This document shows, piece by piece, positions 23,932 through 32,033 of a DNA stretch of 46,494 nt (position 1 is its first letter; every line of letters starts with the position of its first letter). Below the pieces are notes generated by a model. It saw only the letters and a list, made by a program, of their open reading frames with translations. It ran no database searches and was not told the origin of the DNA. Both the position numbers and the translations under genes were made by a program. Source of the stretch: Hallerella sp963629575 (GTDB lineage: Bacteria > Fibrobacterota > Fibrobacteria > Fibrobacterales > Fibrobacteraceae); assembly GCA_963629575.1 (NCBI GenBank), contig CAVGIM010000019.1:1-46494 (forward strand), in the 5' to 3' direction.

Positions 23932-26082
23932 ATGGCTCGCGCTCGTAAATCGATCCGTCCGGATCCGTATCAGAAACCGCTGCTCAAAAAGCTCTCTCCC
24001 GAACAGAGCAAGCCGGGGACGCTCCCGCAATTCTTGGAAACGACACGCGCCCGTTTTGAATTGCACAGCGACTATGCGGCGGCAGGCGACCAGCCCGCGG
24101 CGATTCGCGAACTGGCGGAAGGATTCGAGCGCGGCGAACGATTCCAGTGCCTTCTCGGCGTAACGGGCTCCGGAAAGACGTTTACCATGGCGAACGTCAT
24201 CCGGAACGTGGGAAAGCCGACGCTCGTTCTCACGCACAACAAGACGCTGGCGGCGCAGCTCTACCAGGAATTCAAGGCGTTCTTTCCGAACAATGCCGTC
24301 GAATATTTTGTCAGCTATTACGACTACTACCAGCCCGAAGCCTATATCGTCCACACGGACACGTATATCGAAAAGGACGCTTCGATCAACGACGAAATCG
24401 ACAAGCTGCGTCTGCGGGCGACTTCGAATCTCCTGACCCGGCGCGATACGATTATCGTGGCGAGCGTGAGCTGCATTTACGGCCTGGGTTCCCCGAAGGA
24501 ATACTTCGAACTGATGGTCCGCTTGAAAGTGGGAGAGGTTCGGGAGCGCGACCGGATTCTGATGGAGCTTGTCCACATCCAATACCAGCGGAACGATTTT
24601 GCGCTGGAACGCGGTTCGTTTCGTGTTCGCGGTGACGTGATCGAAGTCTATCCGAGCTATGACGACGCGGGAATTCGCATCGAGCTTTTCGGCGACGAGG
24701 TAGATAGCATCTGCCGATTCGACCTGGTGACGGGAGAGTCGAAAGAAGATCTGAAAGACGTTCGCATCGCTCCGGCAAAGCACTTCGTGACGCGCGAAGA
24801 TTCCAGGGAACGCATAGCGCAGGATATCGAGCGGGAGCTTTCCGAAAGGCTCGAACAGTTGACGAAGGAAGAAACGGCGTTTCGCAAGGCGGGGAACGTT
24901 TCCGAAGCGGATTCGCGAGTCCTTGCGCGGGCGCGCCTGGAAAGCCGTACCCGTTACGACATGGAAATGATCCGGGCGACGGGAATCTGTTCGGGAATCG
25001 AAAACTATTCGCGGATCGTGGAGGAGAGAATGCCCGGGACGCGGCCTTTTACGCTTCTCGACTATTTTGGCGACGACTGGCTCTTGATGATTGACGAAAG
25101 CCATGCGAGCGTTCCGCAAATAGGAGGCATGTCCGAAGGGGACAGGTCGCGCAAGACGAATCTCGTGCAATATGGATTTCGCTTGCCGTGTGCGCTAGAC
25201 AACCGCCCGATGAACTTCGACGAATTCGAATCGGTCTATCCGCGGCAGGTTCTCTTTGTGAGCGCGACTCCCGGGGACTATGAGTTGAAGAAAACCGGCG
25301 GAGTCGTTGTCGAACAGATTAACCGTCCGACAGGGCTTCTTGACCCAAAAGTCGAACTGTACCCGGTCAAGGGACAGATGGACGTCTTGCTCAAGCGCAT
25401 CTCGGAGGTGACCGCTCGGGGCGAGCGCGTTCTGGTGACGACCTTGACGAAGAAAATGGCCCAGGACCTGACGGACTTCCTCGCATCGGTAAATGTCAAG
25501 GCGCGCTATCTGCACAGCGAAATCAAGACGCTCGAGCGCCACCAGCTTTTGCGCGGGCTGCGCAAGGGAGAATTCGACGTCCTTGTCGGAATCAACCTGC
25601 TTCGCGAGGGTCTGGATCTTCCGGAAGTTTCCCTGGTGGCGATTCTCGATGCGGACAAGGAAGGCTTCTTGCGAAACTACAGGAGCCTGATCCAGACGAT
25701 GGGCCGCGCAAGCCGCAATGTAAACGGAACGGTGATTCTCTTTGCCGACACGATGACGGAAAGCCTGGAAAAAGCCTTGGCGGAAACGCGCCGCAGACGG
25801 CAAGTGCAGGAAACGTTCAACGAGGAACACGGAATCGTTCCGAAAACCGTCAGCCGAAAGCTCGAAGGCGACATGGAGGTTTCGGACCCGCTCGGCGACA
25901 TCATGGGGAAGGGAAAAAAGGCGAGAAAGTCCGGGCAGGGGAAGCGACTTCCGATGGAAGCGGACGATTCGGACGAAAACGATTCGATCGAGGAACTGGA
26001 AGCGAAGATGAAGGCTGCCGCCGCGCGCCTGGATTTCGAGGAAGCGGCCCGCTTGCGCGACATCATCCGGGAACGGAGGTAG
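23932..26082 (+). CDS. uvrB: Excinuclease ABC subunit B
   Basis: UvrB is the damage-verifying helicase-like subunit of nucleotide excision repair. The Walker A motif is GVTGSGKT (residues 76-83), followed by the beta-hairpin YYDYYQPEAY, the DExH-type IDESHASVPQ, the RPMNFDEF block, VSATPGDYE, and motif VI region QTMGRASRN. The C-terminal UVR domain (ELEAKMKAAAARLDFEEAARLRD) is intact and would bind UvrC. At 716 residues it is about 45 longer than usual. Most of the extra length is a basic ~40-residue N-terminal tail (MARARKSIRPDPYQKPLLKK) and a charged linker near residues 660-680. The ATG at 23932 is the best start; in-frame codons upstream are not protein-like. Confidence 0.97.
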   Translation: MARARKSIRPDPYQKPLLKKLSPEQSKPGTLPQFLETTRARFELHSDYAAAGDQPAAIRELAEGFERGERFQCLLGVTGSGKTFTMANVIRNVGKPTLVLTHNKTLAAQLYQEFKAFFPNNAVEYFVSYYDYYQPEAYIVHTDTYIEKDASINDEIDKLRLRATSNLLTRRDTIIVASVSCIYGLGSPKEYFELMVRLKVGEVRERDRILMELVHIQYQRNDFALERGSFRVRGDVIEVYPSYDDAGIRIELFGDEVDSICRFDLVTGESKEDLKDVRIAPAKHFVTREDSRERIAQDIERELSERLEQLTKEETAFRKAGNVSEADSRVLARARLESRTRYDMEMIRATGICSGIENYSRIVEERMPGTRPFTLLDYFGDDWLLMIDESHASVPQIGGMSEGDRSRKTNLVQYGFRLPCALDNRPMNFDEFESVYPRQVLFVSATPGDYELKKTGGVVVEQINRPTGLLDPKVELYPVKGQMDVLLKRISEVTARGERVLVTTLTKKMAQDLTDFLASVNVKARYLHSEIKTLERHQLLRGLRKGEFDVLVGINLLREGLDLPEVSLVAILDADKEGFLRNYRSLIQTMGRASRNVNGTVILFADTMTESLEKALAETRRRRQVQETFNEEHGIVPKTVSRKLEGDMEVSDPLGDIMGKGKKARKSGQGKRLPMEADDSDENDSIEELEAKMKAAAARLDFEEAARLRDIIRERR

Positions 26083-26119
26083 GCATGTCTTCGGTCTTCG
26101 TCAAGATTTGACATGACAT

Positions 26120-26199
26120 AAAAAGAGAGCGACGCTTGCGCGCCGCTCTAAATGTTTTCACAACGGAATAATCCTTATTGTGAATTGCTTTCAGATTGT
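26120..26199 (-). ncRNA. tracrRNA of the type II-C CRISPR system
   Basis: On the minus strand the predicted RNA is ~80 nt. It starts with ACAATCTGAAAGC and contains a 20-nt anti-repeat AATCTGAAAGCAATTCACAA that is perfectly complementary to bases 2-21 of the crRNA-sense repeat. A nexus follows, in which CACAA and TTGTG close around a GGA/TCC inner stem. It ends with a terminator AGAGCGGCG/CGTCGCTCT plus TTTTT (26124-26120). The promoter is at 26206-26234, and +1 is predicted near 26199. The RNA is divergent from cas9, 252 bases upstream of its start codon. It would pair with each repeat, be cut by RNase III and hold the guide in Cas9. Confidence 0.9.
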
Positions 26200-26205
26200 A
26201 CAGAG

Positions 26206-26234
26206 AATATAAAATGAAATTCGAGAAAAGTCAA
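26206..26234 (-). promoter_or_regulatory. tracrRNA promoter
   Basis: On the minus strand, TTGACT (26234-26229) and TATATT (26211-26206) are spaced by exactly 17 bases. Each matches the sigma-70 consensus at five of six positions. The predicted start is 7 bases downstream, just before the anti-repeat. Confidence 0.85.
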
Positions 26235-26450
26235 GAGAAAAATGAAAAAAGGAATCGTTTTCCCTGCAACTTGAATTGTCAGATTTTGTCAATTCGTGAA
26301 GTTATATTAAAAAATTTGTCGTTTGCCAAAAAGACTTGAAATCTTGAAAAAATCCACGAATTCTAGCGAAAGTAAAAAGGTTCGGTAGAAAATTGTATAT
26401 ATTGGAGTGTATTAAACATAAACTTTACATTCTGTCGATGGAGATTGTAG
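26235..26450 (+). promoter_or_regulatory. AT-rich cas9 upstream region
   Basis: These 216 bases between the tracrRNA promoter and cas9 hold no gene and are strongly AT-rich. The best -10 candidate for the cas operon is TATATTGG (26398-26405) within TGTATATATTGG, about 46 bases before the ATG; I see no convincing -35. A 13-base match to one spacer lies at 26337-26349. GGAG (26441-26444) near the start is a modest ribosome-binding site. Confidence 0.5.
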
Positions 26451-29400
26451 ATGAAAAGGATTCTCGGGTTGGACTTGGGGACTGCCAGCATTGGCTGGGC
26501 GGTGGTGAACGAAGCGGAAAACGATACCGAAAAATCGTCCATTGTCAAACTGGGGGTCCGGACCATTAGCTTCGATAATTTTGTCAGCACGGCATCTAAA
26601 AAAGAGTGCAAGACTCCGGTCGAAGATTTCAATAGCGGAAAGGGCATATCGTGCAACGCCGGGCGGACTCAAAGCCGTTCGATGCGTCGCAACCTGCAAA
26701 GATACAAGCTTCGCCGGGAACGTCTAAGAACCATCCTGAAGGAACATGGACTTATCGACGAGGCCACGATTCTCGCGGAAAGGGGAAATCGTACAACTTT
26801 TGCCACCTATCGCTTGCGCGCAAAAGCCGTGACCGAAGAGATTTCTCTTGCGGAACTTGCCCGCGTCTTGCTGGCGATAAACAAGAAACGCGGCTACAAA
26901 AGCAGCCGCAAGGCGAAATCGGCCGATGAAGGCTCTCTGATCGACGGAATGGCTATTGCAAGGAAACTGCATGACGAAAATCTGACACCCGGTCAGCTTG
27001 TCCTTTCCGTCTATAACCAGGGAAAGCGCTACGAACCGGAATTCTATTCTTCGGACCTGCAGGCGGAATTCGACCGGATTTGGAACGTCCAGAAGAGCTT
27101 TTACCCATCGATCCTGACAGAGTCCTTGAAGGAATCGTTAAAGGACAGGAACAAGGCCGCCACGTGGGCCATCTGCAAGGCGCCTTTTGGCATTGTCGGA
27201 ATGAAGCGCGGCAAGAAAGGTTTCGAAGCCAAAAAGGAAGAGTGCGAATGGCGAGTCCAGGCGATTTCCGAAAAGATAGGACTGGAAGAACTGGCGATAG
27301 TCCTTCAGAATATCAATGGACAAAAAATGGGGACTAGCGGATACCTTGGAAAGATTGGCGACAGAAGCAAGGCGCTCTACTTCGGGCATTTGACCGTTGG
27401 CCAGTATCAAATGAAGGAACTGCAGAAGAATCCCCACCATCGCTTGAGAAACGAAGTTTTCTATCGTCAGGACTATCTGGATGAATTTGAAGCCATCTGG
27501 GAAACCCAGGCGAAGTTTCACCCCGAATTGACACCGGAGCTGAAACGTGAAATCCGCGACATTGCGATTTTCTACCAGCGTCCCCTCAAGTCGCAAAAAG
27601 GCTTGATCGGAATATGCGAACTGGAAGGGCGCAAGGTGGAGCGAATCGTTGACGGAGTCAAGAAGACACGGCTTTCCGGTCCAAAAGTCATTCCGTCCTC
27701 TTCTCCGCTTTTCCAGGAGTTCCGAATTTGGCAAGTCTTGAACAACCTGAAGCTGACAAGCAAGGAAACGGGAGAATACCGCGACCTCGCTCGCGAGGAA
27801 AAAGAGAAACTTTTCGCGGAACTGGCATGCAGGGAGTCTCTATCCAAGTCGGAAGCCTTGAAGGTGCTGTTTGGAAAAGAGTTCCGCGAATACGAGCTGA
27901 ACTTCGAAAAGATAGAAGGCAACCGCACGCAGGGAAAGCTTTTCGAAGCGTACCGGTCGATTATCGAAAGGAACGGTCTCGGAGAAAACAATTTTTCCAG
28001 GATGGCGGCAAAGGATATCCTCGGTGTCGTTCGGGAGGCTTTCGAAAAGCTGGGATTTGGAACGGATTTTCTCTCGTTCGATTCTTCCTTGACCGAAGGG
28101 GATCTGGAAAGCCAACCGCTCTTCCGGCTGTGGCACTTGCTGTATTCCTTTGAAGGCGACAAGACTCCCACAGGAAACGGAAACCTGATTTCGAAGATTG
28201 AATACCTCTGTAAAATGGACAGGGATTCGGCCTCCGAAGTGGCGAAAGTCTTCTTTGAAGAGGGTTATGGCAATCTTTCCGCCAAGGCCATCAAGAAAAT
28301 TTTGCCTTTTATGAAGCAGGGAATGAAGTACAGCGAAGCGTGCGAATCGGTAAACTACAACCATTCCAAGCGTTCCATGACGCGCGAAGATCTTGAACGT
28401 AAAGTGTATAAGGAACATCTGACCGCGCTTCCCATGAATTCGCTGCGCAATCCGGTCGTCGAAAAGATTCTGAACCAGATGGTCAATGTCGTCAATGCGA
28501 TCATCGATTCTTACGGCAAGCCGGACGAGGTGCGAATCGAACTGGCCCGAGAGCTGAAGAAAAGCGCGAAAGAACGCGAAGAAATGGCGCAGGCCATCAA
28601 GGACAGTACAGCGAAATACGAGGAGTATCGGAAAATCCTGGTTGAAAAATTTGGGCTGGAACATCCGAGCCGAAACGACTTGCTTCGCTATCGGCTGTAC
28701 AGGGAGCTGGAATTCAACGGTTACAAGACGCTTTATTCGAACACCTACATTTCGGAAGAAAAGCTCTTTTCGAAGGATTTCGATATCGAGCACATCATTC
28801 CTCAGGCGCGGCGCTTTGACGATTCCTTTGCAAACAAGACGCTCGAAGCTCGAAAGGTAAATATCGAAAAAAGCAATTCGACCGCCCTGGACTTTGTCAT
28901 GGCGAAATACGGCGAGGCCTATGGCGAAGAATACCGGCAACGCGTCGAAAAGATGTTCCAGGATGGAAACATCGGCAGGGCAAAGCGGAACAACCTGCTG
29001 ATGCGCGAAGCGGACATTCCCCAGGGATTTATCGAACGCGACCTGCGCGACTCTCAATACATCGCGAAGAAGGCCCGGGAAATGCTGGAGGATGTCGTAA
29101 AGTTTGTCCTTCCGACAACGGGAGCCGTTACGGACAGGCTTCGCGAAGATTGGCAACTTGTCGATGTCATGCAGGAATTGAACTGGGATAAATACGACAG
29201 GCAAGGCTTGACCGAAATCTACAGAGACAAGGACGGCAGGCAAATCCGCAAAATCAAGGACTGGACAAAGCGAAACGATCATCGCCACCATGCCATGGAC
29301 GCGTTGACGATTGCCTTTACGAAACAGAGCTACATCCAGTATCTGAACAATCTGAATGCGCGCGTTCCCAAAGGCATGGAAGAGTTCGTGGATCTTTCCG

Positions 29401-30668
29401 AATACGACTTGTCGAAGATAGACAAAAAAGACGTGAAGAGAATCGAGGCTTCCATTGAACGCAAGGAACTTTACCGGAACGGCAAGGGAAAGCTTTGCTT
29501 TCGGCCGCCCATGCCTTTAGACGAGTTCAGGGCCAAGGCGAAAGAGCAGCTGGAAAGTACAATCGTTTCGATCAAGGCGAGAAACAAGGTCGTCACTCGA
29601 AACACGAACGCGAGCAAGGGCAAAAACGGAAAGGCGAATCGCCAGCAAACCCTGACTCCGCGCGGGCAGTTGCACAACGAAAGCATTTACGGGAGCTGTC
29701 GCGAAGAGGTCGTCCGAGAGGAAAAGATCGGGGCCAAGTTTACAGCGGAAAAAATAGCCACGGTGTGCAGCGAAAAATACCGAAACGCTCTGACGAAGCG
29801 CTTGAACGCCTTTGAAGGCGATGCGAAACAGGCCTTCACGGGCAAGAACGCCCTTTCCAGGTTCCCGGTCTATCTGGATGCCTTGCATACGGAAAAAGTG
29901 CCGGAAATGGTGACCACAAAGACATACGAAACCGTCTATACCATCAGAAAGTCGGTGTCTTCGGGCAATTTCAAGGATGCGAAGTCGGTCGAAAAGGTGA
30001 TGGACGGGAAGATCCGGCGGATTCTTCTGGAGCGCCTCCTCGAATGCGGCAATGACGCGAAAAAAGCGTTTGACTGCCTGGACGAGCACCCCATCTGGCT
30101 GAACAGGGAAAAGGAAATTGCTATCAAGACCGTAAAGATTCGCGCGGTGAGCAATGCGGTTCCCTTGCGAAACGGGCACGACTTTGTGCAGACTAGCAAC
30201 AATCACCACGTGGCGATTTTCCGCGATGCGATCGGCGACTTGCAGGAAACCGTCGTATCGTTTTACGAAGCGACGCAACGGGCGATTCATGGCTTGCCGA
30301 TTATCGACAGGGAATATCGAAAGGACGACGGCTGGCAGTTCCTCTTTACGATGAAGCGGAACGAGTTTTTTGTGTTCCCGAATGCGGAAACGGGATTTGA
30401 CCCCAAGAAAGTCGACTTGCTGGATCCCGGGAACTATGCCTCGATTAGCCCGAACTTGTTTAGGGTGCAGTATGTTTCAAAAGTAGAATATGGAAATCAA
30501 ATTGTTAGAGACTATAAATTTAGGCATCATTTAGAAACTACTGTTAAAGACGAGAAGGCTCTAAGAAATATTACCTATAGACAATATAAGACAATAAAAT
30601 TTGCAGAGGATATCGTCAAAGTTCGCGTCAACCACATTGGCCAGATAGTCTCGGTAGGAGAATATTGA
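26451..30668 (+). CDS. cas9: CRISPR-associated endonuclease Cas9 (type II-C, large form)
   Basis: Cas9 cuts DNA matched by the crRNA guide. All catalytic residues appear intact by alignment with known Cas9: RuvC-I Asp8 (ILGLDLGTASIGWAV), an arginine-rich bridge helix (RSMRRNLQRYKLRRERL), RuvC-II Glu697 (RIELARELKK), HNH His781 in DIEHIIPQ with Asn804, and RuvC-III His947 and Asp950 in RHHAMDAL. At 1405 residues it is of the long Bacteroidetes/Fibrobacter type. The C-terminus KVRVNHIGQIVSVGEY is conserved in that group. The operon is cas9-cas1-cas2 with no csn2 or cas4, hence II-C. The region coding residues ~1341-1385 is far more AT-rich than the rest. PAM cannot be read from the sequence. 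Confidence 0.97.
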   Translation: MKRILGLDLGTASIGWAVVNEAENDTEKSSIVKLGVRTISFDNFVSTASKKECKTPVEDFNSGKGISCNAGRTQSRSMRRNLQRYKLRRERLRTILKEHGLIDEATILAERGNRTTFATYRLRAKAVTEEISLAELARVLLAINKKRGYKSSRKAKSADEGSLIDGMAIARKLHDENLTPGQLVLSVYNQGKRYEPEFYSSDLQAEFDRIWNVQKSFYPSILTESLKESLKDRNKAATWAICKAPFGIVGMKRGKKGFEAKKEECEWRVQAISEKIGLEELAIVLQNINGQKMGTSGYLGKIGDRSKALYFGHLTVGQYQMKELQKNPHHRLRNEVFYRQDYLDEFEAIWETQAKFHPELTPELKREIRDIAIFYQRPLKSQKGLIGICELEGRKVERIVDGVKKTRLSGPKVIPSSSPLFQEFRIWQVLNNLKLTSKETGEYRDLAREEKEKLFAELACRESLSKSEALKVLFGKEFREYELNFEKIEGNRTQGKLFEAYRSIIERNGLGENNFSRMAAKDILGVVREAFEKLGFGTDFLSFDSSLTEGDLESQPLFRLWHLLYSFEGDKTPTGNGNLISKIEYLCKMDRDSASEVAKVFFEEGYGNLSAKAIKKILPFMKQGMKYSEACESVNYNHSKRSMTREDLERKVYKEHLTALPMNSLRNPVVEKILNQMVNVVNAIIDSYGKPDEVRIELARELKKSAKEREEMAQAIKDSTAKYEEYRKILVEKFGLEHPSRNDLLRYRLYRELEFNGYKTLYSNTYISEEKLFSKDFDIEHIIPQARRFDDSFANKTLEARKVNIEKSNSTALDFVMAKYGEAYGEEYRQRVEKMFQDGNIGRAKRNNLLMREADIPQGFIERDLRDSQYIAKKAREMLEDVVKFVLPTTGAVTDRLREDWQLVDVMQELNWDKYDRQGLTEIYRDKDGRQIRKIKDWTKRNDHRHHAMDALTIAFTKQSYIQYLNNLNARVPKGMEEFVDLSEYDLSKIDKKDVKRIEASIERKELYRNGKGKLCFRPPMPLDEFRAKAKEQLESTIVSIKARNKVVTRNTNASKGKNGKANRQQTLTPRGQLHNESIYGSCREEVVREEKIGAKFTAEKIATVCSEKYRNALTKRLNAFEGDAKQAFTGKNALSRFPVYLDALHTEKVPEMVTTKTYETVYTIRKSVSSGNFKDAKSVEKVMDGKIRRILLERLLECGNDAKKAFDCLDEHPIWLNREKEIAIKTVKIRAVSNAVPLRNGHDFVQTSNNHHVAIFRDAIGDLQETVVSFYEATQRAIHGLPIIDREYRKDDGWQFLFTMKRNEFFVFPNAETGFDPKKVDLLDPGNYASISPNLFRVQYVSKVEYGNQIVRDYKFRHHLETTVKDEKALRNITYRQYKTIKFAEDIVKVRVNHIGQIVSVGEY

Positions 30669-30693
30669 GGATGTAGGCCTTTTCGGAGAATCC

Positions 30694-31605
30694 ATGATCA
30701 AGCGCACGCTCTATTTCGGGAACCCGGCCTATCTATGCCTGCGGGACAACCAGCTTGTCGTCAAGAAAAAGGACGCCGAGCCGCAAACGGTCCCTGTCGA
30801 GGATATCGGGTTTATCGTTCTGGATTCTCCGCAGGTGACCATCTCCTGCGCGCTCTTGGGCTTTTTGACGGAGAACAACTGCGCGGTCATCTCTTGCGAT
30901 TCCAGGCACTTGCCTTCGGGGCTCTTCTTGCCGCTTTCGGGAAATTCCCTCCAGAGCGAACGGTTCCGCTATCAAATCGAAGCCTCCCTGCCTTTGAAAA
31001 AGCAGCTGTGGCAGCAGACCGTTTCGCAAAAGATTCTGAACCAGGCGAGCGTTCTGCGGCAGAAGCGAGGCGGTGAGGCAAAGTTCCTGTCCTCTTGCGC
31101 AAGCAATGTGCGAAGCGGGGATGCGGATAACCGGGAAGCGGTCGCTGCCGCCTATTACTGGAAACAGCTATTTCCCCGGATTGAAAACTTTACGCGGGAT
31201 CGTTTTGGCGTCCCGCCGAACAACCTCTTCAATTACGGCTACGCGATCTTGCGGGGCGTGGTCGCGCGTTCCCTGGTCGCTAGCGGATTGCTCCCTACAT
31301 TCGGCATTCACCATGCCAACCGCTACAATGCGTATTGCCTGGCGGATGATATCATGGAACCGTATCGCCCGATTGTAGATAAACTAATCGTCGAAATGCT
31401 GGACGAGGTGGAAGAGATTCCCGGCGAGATTTCCAGGGAGATGAAAACCGGCTTGCTGAAAATCCCGGTTCTCGATACGCGGATCGATGGCAAGCGCAGC
31501 CCCCTGATGAATGCGGTCTCCACGACGACGACCTCTCTGTATCGTTGCTTTGCTGGAGAGACTAGAAAGCTGCTTTATCCAGAGGTGCCGGATGAATCGG
31601 TTTAG
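30694..31605 (+). CDS. cas1: CRISPR adaptation integrase Cas1 (type II)
   Basis: Cas1 with Cas2 integrates new spacers. The metal ligands typical of the family are visible: Glu148 in DNREAVAAAYYW, the GIHHANRYNAY block (His206/His207) and Asp218/219 in LADDIMEPYRP. The N-terminal beta domain (KRTLYFGNPAYLCLRDNQLVV) and the length of 303 residues are standard for type II. It starts 25 bases after cas9, and its 3' end overlaps cas2 by 14 bases, so all three are probably one transcript. There is no sign of damage, so adaptation may be functional if the array has a working leader. Confidence 0.96.
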   Translation: MIKRTLYFGNPAYLCLRDNQLVVKKKDAEPQTVPVEDIGFIVLDSPQVTISCALLGFLTENNCAVISCDSRHLPSGLFLPLSGNSLQSERFRYQIEASLPLKKQLWQQTVSQKILNQASVLRQKRGGEAKFLSSCASNVRSGDADNREAVAAAYYWKQLFPRIENFTRDRFGVPPNNLFNYGYAILRGVVARSLVASGLLPTFGIHHANRYNAYCLADDIMEPYRPIVDKLIVEMLDEVEEIPGEISREMKTGLLKIPVLDTRIDGKRSPLMNAVSTTTTSLYRCFAGETRKLLYPEVPDESV

Positions 31606-31924
31606 CGAGTATCGGGTTATGTGGGTGCTGGTGTTTTTTGACTTGCCGACGGAAACAAAGGTGGAAAGGCAACGCCACAGCGAGTTTCGCAAGAGCTTGC
31701 TGAAAGATGGATTCAGCCGATTCCAGCTTTCGATATACATGCGGCATTGCGCCTCGATGGAAAACGCAAACGCCCATATCGCCCGGGTAAAAAGCTTTAT
31801 CCCGCCAAAGGGAACGGTAAGCATTCTCTGCATCACGGACAAGCAGTTCGGCAAAATCGAGATTTTCTACGGAAGAAAGGAAAAGCCTGTTCCGCCCGAA
31901 CCGGCACAGCTGGAGCTGTTCTAG
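31592..31924 (+). CDS. cas2: CRISPR-associated Cas2
   Basis: Cas2 is the central dimer of the integrase complex. The ferredoxin-like strand WVLVFFDLPTETKVERQRH carries the conserved FDLP motif, followed by FRKSLLKDGFSRFQLSIYMR and the closing strand GTVSILCITDKQFGKIEIFYG. Length of 110 residues is normal for type II-C. I chose ATG 31592 (MNRFSEYRVMW), inside the last codons of cas1, because it gives the family N-terminus. A bidirectional terminator follows 24 bases after the stop. Confidence 0.95.
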   Translation: MNRFSEYRVMWVLVFFDLPTETKVERQRHSEFRKSLLKDGFSRFQLSIYMRHCASMENANAHIARVKSFIPPKGTVSILCITDKQFGKIEIFYGRKEKPVPPEPAQLELF

Positions 31925-31948
31925 AAAGGGAAAATGCCCGAAAAAACA

Positions 31949-31978
31949 AAAAATCGGCCTGATGAAAGGTCGATTTTT
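31949..31978. terminator. Bidirectional terminator between cas2 and the array
   Basis: AAAAATCGGCCT pairs with AGGTCGATTTTT around a GATGAA loop. On plus it ends in TTTTT and would stop the cas operon. On minus it ends in a T-rich run (plus-strand A run 31941-31953) and would stop array transcripts. This supports convergent transcription. Confidence 0.85.
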
Positions 31979-32033
31979 CGTTAATCGAAATCCAGGCGCA
32001 AGTCCTTGATTCCTTTCTAGTTAGAACAGGTCG

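Noticed and set aside
26451..31924. Type II-A or II-B assignment of the CRISPR system.
   Set aside because: There is no csn2 or cas4; the operon is cas9-cas1-cas2, which is II-C.
31979..32033. Leader of the array on the left, between cas2 and the first repeat.
   Set aside because: It is short, not AT-rich, lies beyond a bidirectional terminator, and the tracrRNA anti-repeat requires minus-strand crRNA. I keep it only as the weaker alternative.
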